Source: a virus
Virus record (IMG/VR): IMGVR_UViG_3300042564_001291
Span: 1 to 31,070 of that record
Length of the DNA: 31,070 bases
Reading direction: 5' to 3' (one strand)
Shown: piece after piece, positions 14,601 to 23,915 of the stretch
Numbering within the stretch: the first letter of the stretch is position 1
How the letters are laid out: every line of letters begins with the position of its first letter
The notes under the pieces: generated by a model
Told to the model about the DNA's origin: nothing
Databases searched by the model: none
Seen by the model: the letters and a program-made list of their open reading frames with translations, nothing else
Position numbers and translations under genes: made by a program

Positions 14601-16115
14601 TCGGCAATTGTTAGTGAAAATAACACAGCAATTTCATCACCGTATAATGGGCAAATAACAATAACATCTGTTGGTGGTGGTAATGGTACTTATACTGCAT
14701 CGTTATACAATTCTAGTAATTCATTAGTATCGATAGGAACGTGTCAAGCAAACGGTGCTTCATCAAACCCGACTTCAGTTACCCAAACACCTATAAGTTT
14801 TTGTGGCTTACCTTCGGATATATTAACAAATACTAGTTCAACACATAGTGGTCATACTGGTTACTATATTATTGTGAAAGATACAAGTTCACCACAACAA
14901 CAATATATTATATACGATTTAAATGTTGGTGGTGTTACTGGATTAAATATTGTAATAACTTCTATAAACCCAACTTGTTTTGACTCAAGTAATGGTAAAA
15001 TAACCATGGCAATTACAGGTGGTATTGAACCATATTTAATTGAAACAACATTAAATAACGAACCATTGTTCAATGGTTTAACTTCTAATATTTTAAGTCA
15101 AGGTATTTACACAACAACTGTTACTGATAGTTCATCACCTGCTCAAATAGTGACAAGAACCACAACTCTTTTTCCTACTGAACCAGAAATGAAACTTGAA
15201 CCAGACTTAGTTTTATTACCACAACAGTGTGACCCTAATAATTACACAATCTATTTAGATGTAATTAACGGTGGTCAAAATAATCTAAATCAAAATTACA
15301 CACAAGTAAATGGTGTTACTCGTTGTTATTTACAATTTAATAATGATGGTAATGAAGATAGTAACGGTAACCCAATTTGGACTACACCACAACCGTTTAC
15401 ATATTTAAATAACCCTACAGCTTCTGGACCTTTTAGAGTTAAAGTGACAATACCTAGAAATAGTATAACAGCAGGTGTTGCTATTAGGTTATCTAACTCA
15501 CAAGGTACATGTGGTAGTAATTATAGTGAAGATGGGACAGATTTTGATGTTTCACAAATGAAATTACCACCAAACGTATTATCTGTTGATGTTAATAATG
15601 TGGATAATACTAGACAATGTGAGATTAATTTTGTTACATTCAAATTTAATATAAGTCATTTAAATGTGTTTGCAACATATAGAGCACCATATATTTTGGA
15701 ATATCAAATAGCTGGACAAACTGGTGTGTTCGGAACACCGACAATATATCAAACATCTATAACACAAAACCAACAACCTATTAGAATTTCGGTACCAAGA
15801 AATTCATCAAATTTACCAAGTAATAGATGTAGTATTAAATTTAGAGTAACAGATAATGTAAATTGTCAATCAACATGGTTAACGATAAGTAGTATAACTC
15901 TACCAACAAATTCAATAACACCAAACTGGTCTCAAAGTACTGTAAGTGGTCAATGTATTAGAAGTTATACGTTATCTGGAGGTATCGCACCATACACGGT
16001 AACTAATGGTTTCTTACCAAACACACCATACGTAGTGTCATGTCAACCAAACGCTACTAGTGTTAGTGGATTAGATAATGTTGGTTGTCCATTTAATTTT
16101 ACATATACACAATAA
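11649..16115 (+). CDS. Giant baseplate/tail protein with internal membrane-like segment and SprB-like repeats
   Basis: I cannot assign this 1488-residue protein to a named T4 gene; its position after gp25 and gp6 is where T4 has gp7. N-terminal residues 1-150 look like an Ig/carboxypeptidase-regulatory beta sandwich (VVVGRVFINNGFGIPNARVS, then DYMIFGVPVGNYTVHVD). Residues about 463-505 are strikingly hydrophobic (LFFIICLIM, then FIMFIINSTIIVIVNAIVSV) and are followed by basic HRKLKKIGIR, like a membrane or pore segment. Cysteine clusters follow (CNYDCSGGDCKSS). From about 899 there are SprB-like repeats with the GG-x-x-P-[YF] motif at 921-925, 1009-1015, 1124-1129 and 1444-1449. The third copy has the typical NPTCFDSSNGKI and YTTTVTDS features. 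A wedge, hub or fibre-network role is probable. Confidence 0.82.
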   Translation: MSNNSIRIRTTTDNKDKFVKVKLDQEFDFIEVLSLKITQEEVYRNFCADYGVVVGRVFINNGFGIPNARVSIFIPIDDIDKNDPILKGLYPYELVTDKDIDGKRYNLLPKNSETDNDCFTPVGTFPNKREVLDDPEMGHVYCKYYKFTTSTNYAGDYMIFGVPVGNYTVHVDADISDIGIASQRPYDSISQGAPIQMFDSPTKFKGGTNLDKLVQVKTVNAGVNVQPFWGSVENCEIGISRIDLDLNYTITPSAIFMGGAFGDSDKNSVNKNCRPRKSMGKICEQNTSEGTIEMIRKTLDGKIEKLDIEGGRLMDENGSWAYQVPMNLDYYYTNEFGDLVLSEDPNKGIPTRANVRFKIAMDESGGLGRLRTKANYLIPHNPTAGKPDEIDYEFGELTKDSSFRDLYWNKIYSVSNFISRYQKNKSFSAVKNRNFVGLKDVDDCVGDKLPVPFNRVNTVFNPLFFIICLIMKIIEFIMFIINSTIIVIVNAIVSVIRSILGLLCSAHRKLKKIGIRFFKIFCTLYDRVNYVPCLYAKCPYEESFVYYFAPGCSGKGKDRIDDDGVPVKTTLGLLSNCIAASMAEALNLFQFDFYNDWLNGSLYYYLIKFKKRRRQEKYCNYDCSGGDCKSSMLIDTCYTDENSYKSTSFREGVVKKYNNELFYAPSNKTATVKLYATEIINLGSVFNCDWQGVPKIQNYLVPTTYIIPPIIDEYSDEDPSWTETSGQVDIGRGFGGVFFDISCAGLSSDKQQCLNIRHACEFGVDLDEIDETDNGVVLQPNHIIGSAEINSEYGKYVRDVFFLLNNVTNNINVNLNPSPTTNFNTNNVGDYNFALSSDNGSDYVNFRGYLDNSSFSQPKHSYYFYFGSTPGSTGLDKMNNNFFTKCFPTLTVEFFIRIDNTDAISANNVNDGSATFTIVSGVGPFTYIVSGPNGYNSSGILTEPNLTQSLNGLAQGSYIINVTDSSGVSISQSFEISGPTPLYASAIVSENNTAISSPYNGQITITSVGGGNGTYTASLYNSSNSLVSIGTCQANGASSNPTSVTQTPISFCGLPSDILTNTSSTHSGHTGYYIIVKDTSSPQQQYIIYDLNVGGVTGLNIVITSINPTCFDSSNGKITMAITGGIEPYLIETTLNNEPLFNGLTSNILSQGIYTTTVTDSSSPAQIVTRTTTLFPTEPEMKLEPDLVLLPQQCDPNNYTIYLDVINGGQNNLNQNYTQVNGVTRCYLQFNNDGNEDSNGNPIWTTPQPFTYLNNPTASGPFRVKVTIPRNSITAGVAIRLSNSQGTCGSNYSEDGTDFDVSQMKLPPNVLSVDVNNVDNTRQCEINFVTFKFNISHLNVFATYRAPYILEYQIAGQTGVFGTPTIYQTSITQNQQPIRISVPRNSSNLPSNRCSIKFRVTDNVNCQSTWLTISSITLPTNSITPNWSQSTVSGQCIRSYTLSGGIAPYTVTNGFLPNTPYVVSCQPNATSVSGLDNVGCPFNFTYTQ
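14343..15179 (+). repeat. Tandem SprB-like repeats encoded in the giant tail protein
   Basis: Three consecutive units of about 80-120 residues (about 899-980, 981-1097, 1098-1177) each contain a [G]xxx[P/T][YF]T core and end in a xxY.I.V.DSS-type strand: GSYIINVTDSSG, TGYYIIVKDTSS, QGIYTTTVTDSS. This is the layout of the SprB repeat found in Flavobacterium gliding adhesins (CxGxxNGxIxVxxxGGxxPYxYxW...GxYxVxVTDxxG). A further partial copy lies at the C-terminus (GGIAPY, bases 15978-15995). The units are diverged at DNA level. Confidence 0.65.
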
Positions 16116-16121
16116 TATAAC

Positions 16122-17909
16122 ATGAGTACAGAAAGAACAAAACAAAGATTAGGTAATCAAACATCAAAACAATCGGTAAATACCGATACATACCTCAATA
16201 TAAACATTGAAGGTAAAGAAAGGTTATTACCAACGAATCAAATAAACCATATTTTAAATGTTGCTGAACAATTTAATAAAGAAAGACAATCTTGTAGTTT
16301 TTATAAGGTTTTAGGTACCATTAACTCTACGGTTAGTAATTGTTTGTTTAATCTAACTGACACTAGTATAAACAATTCATTTACATATGCTGCGTTTAAC
16401 ACATTACCATTTTTAAGTAGGTCATATCCTCAAGATTTAGATTTAAATGATGAGGAAGACTTAACTTATTCTAAATCTATTGATTATTATTTAAAAGAAA
16501 GAGATGGTTGGTTTGGTTATTATGACCCAGATGTTTCTAAAAAATCATTGTGTAGTTTTTTTGATATGGAACCAAAAAGAGAAAGGTTTTCATTTTTATT
16601 AGATTATAACCCATATAAGAGCACAAATAGCTCAGATAGTGTTAAGAACTGGGAGTTAACAATAACATACCCATCTTCATCAGACACAGGACATACCATG
16701 GTAAGAAATGGTTTATTAGTTGTTGATTCTAAACCAATAATCCTTTCTGAAAGACAAATGGTTTGTTTTGCAGTTACATGTAAACACAATTTATCTTCTG
16801 GTGATGTAATTGAAATCACTAACACTAATGGATATAATGGTGAACATGTTGTTTATAGTGTAGGTTTAGAAAATGGTGATTTAAAAGATTATTATTTTGT
16901 AATAGACTTACCAGCAAACGGAACTATCAGTAATAATTCTAGAATAACTAAAATAGTTGATAATGTTAAGGTTAATTATTATTTTAGAAAATTTTCTAAA
17001 ATAAAAACTAAAAATTCAAATATAATAGAAACGGATGATTATGAGACTTACCAAGCTGGTTTTAGTGAGAATTTTTACAATGACCCTATTATCCAATTTG
17101 TTTTTAATGAAGAAATAGATGTTTCTGGATTAAAAGATAATTTAGGGAGACCATTATCTGAATTTTTTCTAACGATTTTTAAAACAAATAGTAATAATTT
17201 ATTTACTAGTGTTAAATCTGGTATAGAAGCACCTTTCATTTCTAATTTGAATAATAGTGATGTTTTAACATATTTGAGAGATATTCCAGTAATACAAAAA
17301 ATACATAATGGTGGTAATTTACCTTATATTTCACATAACCCATTAGAAACATTAAATGGGTTACCAGATAGTTTTTATGGTGATATTGTTGAATATAACA
17401 ACACAACATTATTAGAAACTGTTTTAGCTGACGTACAACATAGGTTTAATACAATTAATAGAGAACAAATTAATAATATTCAAGAATATTATTCAACAAC
17501 AACTAGTTCAACTCAATTAGCTCAAACTAGGTCTTTAAATTTAGGGCCTAGACAAGAAGGGTATTTTTATAAACCTCACCATTCTATTAAAATAAGAAAT
17601 TTTTCTAATTACATAGAAGAAGCCGATAGTTTAGTAGACGGTATTCCAACGTATGCAACACTTAGAAATGATGGTAAATACGTTTGGAGAGATTTACTTT
17701 CAATAGGTTTTAATGATGGTGATGATAATAGTTTAGATTACCCATTCTTAAATGGTTCGCATTATAGATATCAAAATTATTGTTTTAATTTAAAAAGACA
17801 AGACCCTTACGCGCAATGGGGTTTATTATATACAAAATTCCCTTCAGACGCGACAGGTGATAGAATAACAGATAGATTCACAGTAAAAAGTTCAGACGAT
17901 GTTTGCTAA
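16122..17909 (+). CDS. Unidentified virion-operon protein (595 aa)
   Basis: I do not recognise this protein. It has no signal peptide or membrane segment. The sequence is mixed beta with many N, S, T and Y residues, as in the other proteins of this operon. Notable stretches are a central beta-rich part (DVIEITNTNGYNGEHVVYSV, about 227-246), an EEIDVSGLKDNLGRPLSEFF segment near 328-347, and a conserved-looking C-terminal part with SLNLGPRQEGYFYKPHHSIK (about 471-490). It lies six bases after the giant protein, and its last 11 bases overlap the next gene, implying translational coupling and a shared particle. A baseplate wedge or tail-fibre attachment role is inferred from position only. Confidence 0.8.
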   Translation: MSTERTKQRLGNQTSKQSVNTDTYLNINIEGKERLLPTNQINHILNVAEQFNKERQSCSFYKVLGTINSTVSNCLFNLTDTSINNSFTYAAFNTLPFLSRSYPQDLDLNDEEDLTYSKSIDYYLKERDGWFGYYDPDVSKKSLCSFFDMEPKRERFSFLLDYNPYKSTNSSDSVKNWELTITYPSSSDTGHTMVRNGLLVVDSKPIILSERQMVCFAVTCKHNLSSGDVIEITNTNGYNGEHVVYSVGLENGDLKDYYFVIDLPANGTISNNSRITKIVDNVKVNYYFRKFSKIKTKNSNIIETDDYETYQAGFSENFYNDPIIQFVFNEEIDVSGLKDNLGRPLSEFFLTIFKTNSNNLFTSVKSGIEAPFISNLNNSDVLTYLRDIPVIQKIHNGGNLPYISHNPLETLNGLPDSFYGDIVEYNNTTLLETVLADVQHRFNTINREQINNIQEYYSTTTSSTQLAQTRSLNLGPRQEGYFYKPHHSIKIRNFSNYIEEADSLVDGIPTYATLRNDGKYVWRDLLSIGFNDGDDNSLDYPFLNGSHYRYQNYCFNLKRQDPYAQWGLLYTKFPSDATGDRITDRFTVKSSDDVC

Positions 17910-18753
17910 TAAATACAAATTAAATATAAATAATTTCAATACGGGTAGTACTGAACAATACATAACAATCCCAATTGGGACTCAATTTCAAATTGTTGAT
18001 AATTCAGAATTGATTGACAGGGTGTTTGTTGCAACAGAAGTAGAAAATTCTATTAACAAAATATTGGATTATGATAGAGTTAGATACATGCCACTAACAC
18101 AAAACGATGAATTAGTTTCAGAAATAACTTATGATTTAAGTTTATTAGATTCAAACAATACATACACTAGTTTTTATGGTGGTATTGGTTTTCAATATGA
18201 TGATGTTAAATTTAGAAAGAATGCTTTTAGCAACAGTTTTTTAAGGTTAGCTATTTATGATACTGATGACCCTATGACACAAAATTTAGTGGGTTATACT
18301 ACATTGTATAGTAGACTTAGAACGGTTGATTTGGAAAGTGGACCTACGACTACGATAGCTGGTTTACCTAAACCAATAAATCAAATACCGATTAATTTTA
18401 CGGTTGAAAACCCTATTATTAATAAAAGAGGTTTTTCAGAAGGTTTCCACATTTATTATTATAAAGATTCTTTAAATATTGGTGAAAGTAAATATTTATA
18501 TATAAAAGCTAATTTTAATAATGCCAAGACAGGTAAGTCAGTTAATTTAATGGTTAAAAACGCGCCACAAACAGTTAGCAACTTAGTGCATGAATTATAT
18601 ACTAGAATAATAATAACTAGAACAACAACTGGTTATTATTATAAATTTGATGAAACATATCAAGGTAATACGACAACACCAAACATAACAAACAATATAA
18701 CAATAGACGGTAATAGTGTTACTGTTAAATTATACCAAGTAGCTGCATTGTAA
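17899..18753 (+). CDS. Unidentified virion-operon protein (284 aa)
   Basis: I do not recognise this protein. It begins inside the end of the previous gene (ATG within gacgATGttt) and ends by sharing one base with the next start (TAATG), so three consecutive genes are translationally coupled. The sequence is predicted mostly beta: TEQYITIPIGTQFQIVDNSE near 17-36, DTDDPMTQNLVGYTTLYSRL near 119-138, and KSVNLMVKNAPQTVSNLVHE near 214-233. No membrane segment, signal peptide or catalytic motif is seen. Coupled stoichiometry suggests a baseplate component. Confidence 0.8.
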   Translation: MFANKYKLNINNFNTGSTEQYITIPIGTQFQIVDNSELIDRVFVATEVENSINKILDYDRVRYMPLTQNDELVSEITYDLSLLDSNNTYTSFYGGIGFQYDDVKFRKNAFSNSFLRLAIYDTDDPMTQNLVGYTTLYSRLRTVDLESGPTTTIAGLPKPINQIPINFTVENPIINKRGFSEGFHIYYYKDSLNIGESKYLYIKANFNNAKTGKSVNLMVKNAPQTVSNLVHELYTRIIITRTTTGYYYKFDETYQGNTTTPNITNNITIDGNSVTVKLYQVAAL

Positions 18754-19622
18754 TGGAAGTAATAAAAAGAAAAATATTATTAGAAGAAGGGATTGATAGA
18801 AACTATGGTAGTAAAACATGGGGTACTGTCACAGCTACTACTTTTTATTTAAACATTCAACTAAATCAAACTATAGATGATATGGGAATGTTTACTGATT
18901 TACCTTTTATATCTAAGGATGGTAGTTCTGTTAATTATAATTTGTTGGTTGATAAATTAAATGAAGAAGGTATATCGTTCACGTTTATGAATGGTGTTAT
19001 TCCAATAAATGTTGATAGCTTATTATCACCAACCGATAAAGTTACATTAAAATTACCACAAAAAACATTACCACAATATTATTTATATGGTAACAACCCA
19101 TTAACTGGTTCTACAGATTCAAAAATAGATGATGTTCGTTCCTATAAACAAAATCAACCATACATAGTTGGTTTTGATATCAAAAAAGAAATATATTCTA
19201 ATTACTTAGGTAATTCAATAAATGGTGTTAATAGAGTCACTAGCGTTGGTGAACCTAAAATATATGTCTTTGACGCAGTTAATGATTTAAACATAGGTAC
19301 GGACAATCAAATTTATGGTATTCAATATAGAGATTTTTCTGCGGCAACAACAACAATATTAAACAGTGAGGGTATTGACTTTCCAACATCATCTTTTAGA
19401 TTTATAACACAAGGTTGGAACCAAACAAATACATCATTAGCGGCGTTAACTAAAGAAGAGTTTTTATTAGGAATAATTTCTCGTCCAGAAGTTGAAAACG
19501 ATGTATTTATTGATAGAGGTGTCACACCAGTATTAGATTATCATTTGAGGTTATCTGAAATAAAGAATTTAGGTCAATTACAACAATACGGAAACGGTTA
19601 TTATAGAATTGATACGATATAA
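18753..19622 (+). CDS. Unidentified virion-operon protein (289 aa)
   Basis: I do not recognise this protein. The start ATG shares its A with the preceding TAA, a classic stop-start overlap. No A-rich leader of its own is present, so translation probably depends on the upstream gene. Residues 20-40 (SKTWGTVTATTFYLNIQLNQ) and about 72-106 (ISFTFMNGVIPINVDSLLSP, then TDKVTLKLPQKTLPQ) are beta-rich. YIVGFDIKKEIYSNYLGNSI (about 137-156) and PVLDYHLRLSEIKNLGQLQQ (about 260-279) are the most distinctive segments. No catalytic motif is seen. Probable baseplate or tail component by context. Confidence 0.8.
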   Translation: MEVIKRKILLEEGIDRNYGSKTWGTVTATTFYLNIQLNQTIDDMGMFTDLPFISKDGSSVNYNLLVDKLNEEGISFTFMNGVIPINVDSLLSPTDKVTLKLPQKTLPQYYLYGNNPLTGSTDSKIDDVRSYKQNQPYIVGFDIKKEIYSNYLGNSINGVNRVTSVGEPKIYVFDAVNDLNIGTDNQIYGIQYRDFSAATTTILNSEGIDFPTSSFRFITQGWNQTNTSLAALTKEEFLLGIISRPEVENDVFIDRGVTPVLDYHLRLSEIKNLGQLQQYGNGYYRIDTI

Positions 19623-19643
19623 AATAAAAATAAATACAAAAAA

Positions 19644-20579
19644 ATGGCAACAGGAACATACGGAATAGTAAGACCAGCAGACGTTTTACCAGAAGACGTG
19701 CAAATATTTTATAGTTTTTCTCCAACTAGAGAATCACAAGGTACGGAATTAAGGGAGTTAAACCCAAATGAGGTTTTAATACCAATAAGTAACCCTAATT
19801 ACAGAAACCCTGATTTAAACACTAATACAAACACTGGTTTTGAAATATTTGGTGGGTTATACACACTTAAATTACCAGTAAATACTTTTGGTGTTAAAGG
19901 TTACTATACTATTATGATTAAACCAGTGGAAATAAGAACAACTATTGTAGATGTGGGTGTATTATCTGCTTACCCAGACATTAAAGGGTTAGTTTTTGAT
20001 TTATCAACAGTTGAGTCTAGATTTTTACCTAAATTTGAAAACAATGGATTGGTTGGTTATAGAATAGAATATATTAACCCAAACCCTACTGGGGACAACA
20101 TAAAACTTAATAATTTTTTTAGAGTAATCACATCTAATAATCGTTCAGAACCTGTAAACCAAAATTTAACTGATACGGTTCAAAAAGCTATTAGATATCG
20201 ATTTAACGATAATTCAACTTTAACTTTTTGTACTGTTTCACCAGCATCTGCTTCAAATGTTAAACCTAATGTATTACCGTTTATCGGTCAACCAAACCAA
20301 AATGTTATTATAACAAATACATACTTCAACCCAATTATGATTGAAGTTGAAATGGTTGAGCACGATATTGAAACACTTGCATTTGCATTATTTGGAAATC
20401 AATCGAAATCACTTGAAGACGGTATTTATACTATATACAACTTCACTAATCAAATTTATAAACAATACAATTTATACGAAGTTAAAGACCAATTTACTGG
20501 GAAACCATTATTTGAGGTTAGAGAACAAAGAAACAATATTGATTTTTCTAAAAATTTTAATAATATATCACAAGTTTAA
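19644..20579 (+). CDS. Unidentified virion-operon protein (311 aa)
   Basis: I do not recognise this protein. It starts MATGTYGIVRPADVLPEDVQ, and the first 25 residues look like an ordered leader into a beta domain (YTLKLPVNTFGVKGYYTIMI, about 73-92). It has few charged surfaces and no membrane helix. The C-terminal 60 residues contain LEDGIYTIYNFTNQIYKQYN and KPLFEVREQRNNIDFSKNF. The start follows 21 bases of A-rich sequence (acaaaaaaATG), the Bacteroidota-like context, so it can be translated on its own. It lies between the coupled trio and the 1105-residue gpI-like protein. It is close in length to T4 gp8 or gp9, but I see no residue-level support for either. Confidence 0.78.
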   Translation: MATGTYGIVRPADVLPEDVQIFYSFSPTRESQGTELRELNPNEVLIPISNPNYRNPDLNTNTNTGFEIFGGLYTLKLPVNTFGVKGYYTIMIKPVEIRTTIVDVGVLSAYPDIKGLVFDLSTVESRFLPKFENNGLVGYRIEYINPNPTGDNIKLNNFFRVITSNNRSEPVNQNLTDTVQKAIRYRFNDNSTLTFCTVSPASASNVKPNVLPFIGQPNQNVIITNTYFNPIMIEVEMVEHDIETLAFALFGNQSKSLEDGIYTIYNFTNQIYKQYNLYEVKDQFTGKPLFEVREQRNNIDFSKNFNNISQV

Positions 20580-20587
20580 TATAAAAA

Positions 20588-23500
20588 ATGGCTAACGAAA
20601 ACATAAAAGTTGCTGGGTATGTTAAAAAAACAATATACAACGGTAACATAGAATATAGAAATTACAATCCAGACCTTGTAGGTTTACAACTTACTAGCGA
20701 TGGTGGTACTCCATTATTTACAATGGGTAATTTCAATATTACAACTAATGTAGACCCTAAGACAGATAAGAATTTTATAACAAAACAATTTTCTGATTTT
20801 GTAACATTAGATGGGTTAAACTTGACAGTTAGCCAAAGTGAAACATTATTAAATAATAACGCGACAGTTTTTTTAAATGTTGATAAATCAAAATTATCAT
20901 ACTACGCAACATTTGGTTCATTAACTGAATTTATGCGTGTTGGTTTGGAAAATATAATAATTAACTGGCCAGCATCTATTTATACGTCACCAATTAAAAC
21001 CTTAGACACTGGTTTTGAAATAACTGGTAATACTTATGAAAATTATTCTTACAATGAAATAACAAACGTAGCATCATTTAGAATACCTACTAATTTTATT
21101 GTTAATCCATACAATATAAATTATTTAACAAACGGTGATATTAGCGGTACTTTTAACGAATCAAACACGTTAAGAAATTTGGTAACAAACTATGATTCAT
21201 ATGCGTTATTATATAATACAGTAGAATATGATGTAATTGGTTTTACTGGTACAACTAGTACTGTAAATGACTACATATATTTTGAAATTAAAAACAACCC
21301 ATTTACCGCAACCAGTAGTACGTTTAGTTTTCACATTAAACCAAAAAGTATAATTTGTGATAACTTTTTTAACACGTTAGATGAATTTGAATATTATTTA
21401 TTAAATAGACAATCATTACCTATATACACTGCAACATTTAAATATCCGTTAAGAACTGATTTTGGTGTTTTGTTATACACAGAAACTTCTCTAACATGGC
21501 CTACAACGGATGGTTATAACTTAGATTATTCAACCGATTATTACGAAACGTATGCTACTTCATTATTTAATTTAGCTAATGACAGTGATTTAATCAACAG
21601 TAATTTAATGACTAGATTTTTAGTTAGTGAATCTATTACTGGTTTTGATACGATGCCATATTATTTATCTGACGAAGACCAAGATACTTCTGGTGGTAAA
21701 GTTAATAAATTACTTAACATTTATGGTGTTTCTTACGATGATTTAAATAGATACATTGAAGGTATTTCATTTGCAAATACCGTTACATATAATAAATTAG
21801 ATAACACACCAGATGTTTATTTAAAAAACATAGCTAGAGTTATGGGTTGGGAGTTAATAGAATCGGTTATAAGCAACGATTTATTAACAGACTATATAAA
21901 GTCTAGTGAATCATCTTTTAGTGGCCAATCGGTAGGTTTAACACCAGTAGAAGCTGATATTGAATTATGGAGAAGAATAATACTAAACACACCATGGATT
22001 TGGAAATCAAAGGGTACTAGAAAAACTATTGAGTTTTTACTTAGATTTATAGGAACCCCAAATGGTTTGATTACATTCAATGAACATGTATATAAAGCAG
22101 ATAAACCAATAGATATGGAATTGTTCTTAACAATTTTGGAATTAAATGGTTTAGATACTGATATTACAAATTATCCAGTTGACAGTGAAGGTTATCCTAG
22201 ATTTTTCGCTGATACAAATGACATGTATTTTCAAGGTAATGGTTTATGGTATAGAGAAACCAGTGGTGTTAATTCTGTTTTAGATATTACAGCTGGTAAT
22301 AACCCACATATAGGTCCTTATGATAGAGGTTATAAATACTTTAATCAATTAAGAACACTTATCCCAAATTTTACACCAGTAACAATAACATCAAATACCG
22401 TTAATACAACATCTCAAGATTTGTTTACAAATTATAACACAGGTGAGATTACTGATTATGATGGGCCTATATATGTAGATGTTCAAAATTTAAATGGTTC
22501 TAATTTATCTGATTGTATAACATACACAACAGAAATAATTAAAGACCCAAAACCAGAAGATATAATAACTGAATGTGGTTGTCCATGTGAATCTATAAAA
22601 GATGAATCTTTAAGTGTTTGTTTAAAAACAGAAAAAACACCAATAGTTGAAGATGAATGTTATGCTAGTTATACTGAAGACCCAAAAACAGGTTTATATG
22701 TATTTGTACAATATTATGAAGACAATCAAGGTAATAATACAAATACTATCTATAAAACAGAATTTATAGATAGGGACTGTTGTTCAGCACCACCAATTGA
22801 AGGTTTCTCTATGTATAATGATGTTTATAATAGTGTTGAAGATACTATTTCTTCAGGTTATGTATGTTGTAAAAAAGGTGTCGATTGTGCGTGTAATGTT
22901 GCTAAAGATTGGGTTATTTCACAATCTCCAATACAAATAAATGGTGAAAATTATTTAAAATTTATAACACTTAACGGTTTTGGAAATAATGTTGTTGTTG
23001 GTGCTGACCCTAGTCTTTGTCCAAATGTTTATTCAGCAGGTTACGGTCAACTATGGGCAACACGTGTAAATAATATTATAGACCCATACACTGGTTTAGT
23101 TGGTTTTGGTTGTAAATTAACACAATATGGTTTAGCGAATATTAATATATTATATACAGCTTATCAAGACAAAATTAAAAAAGACGCAGGGTGTGGATAT
23201 GTTTTCCCAGATGTAGAATCAGAACCAGAACCAGTATCATGTATAGCTCCAACATTAACCCAAGTGGCATGGCAAGACTATGGTGGTTATAGATATATAT
23301 GGACACTACAACAAAGACCATGTAATAGAGGGACACTTAGATTACAATATTCTTTAAACGGCATTGATTTTAGCGATTTTGAGATTGAAACCAGCACAAA
23401 CCCATCAATCGATGGTTCATTAGCTTATACAGTTTCAATTGATGATAATCTTTTTGATGGTTTGTTTGTTTATTTTAGATTAAATGTGACATATGAAATA

Positions 23501-23905
23501 AGTAGCGACTGTAACGAACCGTTTATTGATTGTACAGTATCTTCAAATATATTAACAATTGATAATAGAAAAGAAAAAGACTACGTTTTAATTCAGAGAA
23601 GTGTTACTGTTGTACTAAACACAGAATGGGGTATAACAGGAAATGATGTTCCTACTACTAATCAAGCTGATTTTATATGTGTCAACACAATAGATAACGG
23701 TTATTCAGATATATATGTACAAGAAGAAATCCCTAATCAAATTACTGTTGGTGATAGGTTGTTTCTTTTAAACCGCCAAACAGGTGCGTTTATTCCATAT
23801 TTTGGTAGTGCTAGATGGATGATTATAAAGAACCAATATTATCAAAGAATTTGTAAAGTAGAAAACAGTTATATAACAAACGTGACACAATATTCATGTC
23901 AATAA
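20588..23905 (+). CDS. Large baseplate protein with gpI-like tail domain and cysteine clusters
   Basis: This 1105-residue protein contains a region reminiscent of tail protein I (P2 gpI) and related baseplate wedge proteins. At about 372-425 comes NKLLNIYGVSYDDLNRYIEG and later PDVYLKNIARVMGWEL; at about 455-500 comes EADIELWRRIILNTPWIWKS then KGTRKTIEFLLRFIG, equivalent to the family's RRxxLxxxxxxxxxKGTxxALExLLxxLG segment. The N-terminal 370 residues are beta-rich. After residue 660 come tight cysteine clusters (C663, C665, C667; C731, C732; C760, C761, C767, C769), possibly metal-binding. Residues about 875-1000 look like a fibronectin-type beta domain (RLQYSLNGIDFSDFEIETST). It is separated by eight bases from the gene before and probably links baseplate wedge to fibre. 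Confidence 0.78.
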   Translation: MANENIKVAGYVKKTIYNGNIEYRNYNPDLVGLQLTSDGGTPLFTMGNFNITTNVDPKTDKNFITKQFSDFVTLDGLNLTVSQSETLLNNNATVFLNVDKSKLSYYATFGSLTEFMRVGLENIIINWPASIYTSPIKTLDTGFEITGNTYENYSYNEITNVASFRIPTNFIVNPYNINYLTNGDISGTFNESNTLRNLVTNYDSYALLYNTVEYDVIGFTGTTSTVNDYIYFEIKNNPFTATSSTFSFHIKPKSIICDNFFNTLDEFEYYLLNRQSLPIYTATFKYPLRTDFGVLLYTETSLTWPTTDGYNLDYSTDYYETYATSLFNLANDSDLINSNLMTRFLVSESITGFDTMPYYLSDEDQDTSGGKVNKLLNIYGVSYDDLNRYIEGISFANTVTYNKLDNTPDVYLKNIARVMGWELIESVISNDLLTDYIKSSESSFSGQSVGLTPVEADIELWRRIILNTPWIWKSKGTRKTIEFLLRFIGTPNGLITFNEHVYKADKPIDMELFLTILELNGLDTDITNYPVDSEGYPRFFADTNDMYFQGNGLWYRETSGVNSVLDITAGNNPHIGPYDRGYKYFNQLRTLIPNFTPVTITSNTVNTTSQDLFTNYNTGEITDYDGPIYVDVQNLNGSNLSDCITYTTEIIKDPKPEDIITECGCPCESIKDESLSVCLKTEKTPIVEDECYASYTEDPKTGLYVFVQYYEDNQGNNTNTIYKTEFIDRDCCSAPPIEGFSMYNDVYNSVEDTISSGYVCCKKGVDCACNVAKDWVISQSPIQINGENYLKFITLNGFGNNVVVGADPSLCPNVYSAGYGQLWATRVNNIIDPYTGLVGFGCKLTQYGLANINILYTAYQDKIKKDAGCGYVFPDVESEPEPVSCIAPTLTQVAWQDYGGYRYIWTLQQRPCNRGTLRLQYSLNGIDFSDFEIETSTNPSIDGSLAYTVSIDDNLFDGLFVYFRLNVTYEISSDCNEPFIDCTVSSNILTIDNRKEKDYVLIQRSVTVVLNTEWGITGNDVPTTNQADFICVNTIDNGYSDIYVQEEIPNQITVGDRLFLLNRQTGAFIPYFGSARWMIIKNQYYQRICKVENSYITNVTQYSCQ

Positions 23906-23915
23906 TTAAATTAAT

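Noticed and set aside
20341-20595. Plus-strand frame of 84 codons overlapping the end of the 311-residue gene
   Set aside because: Shifted-frame shadow: its translation is low-complexity K, L, I and N rich, and it has no leader of its own.
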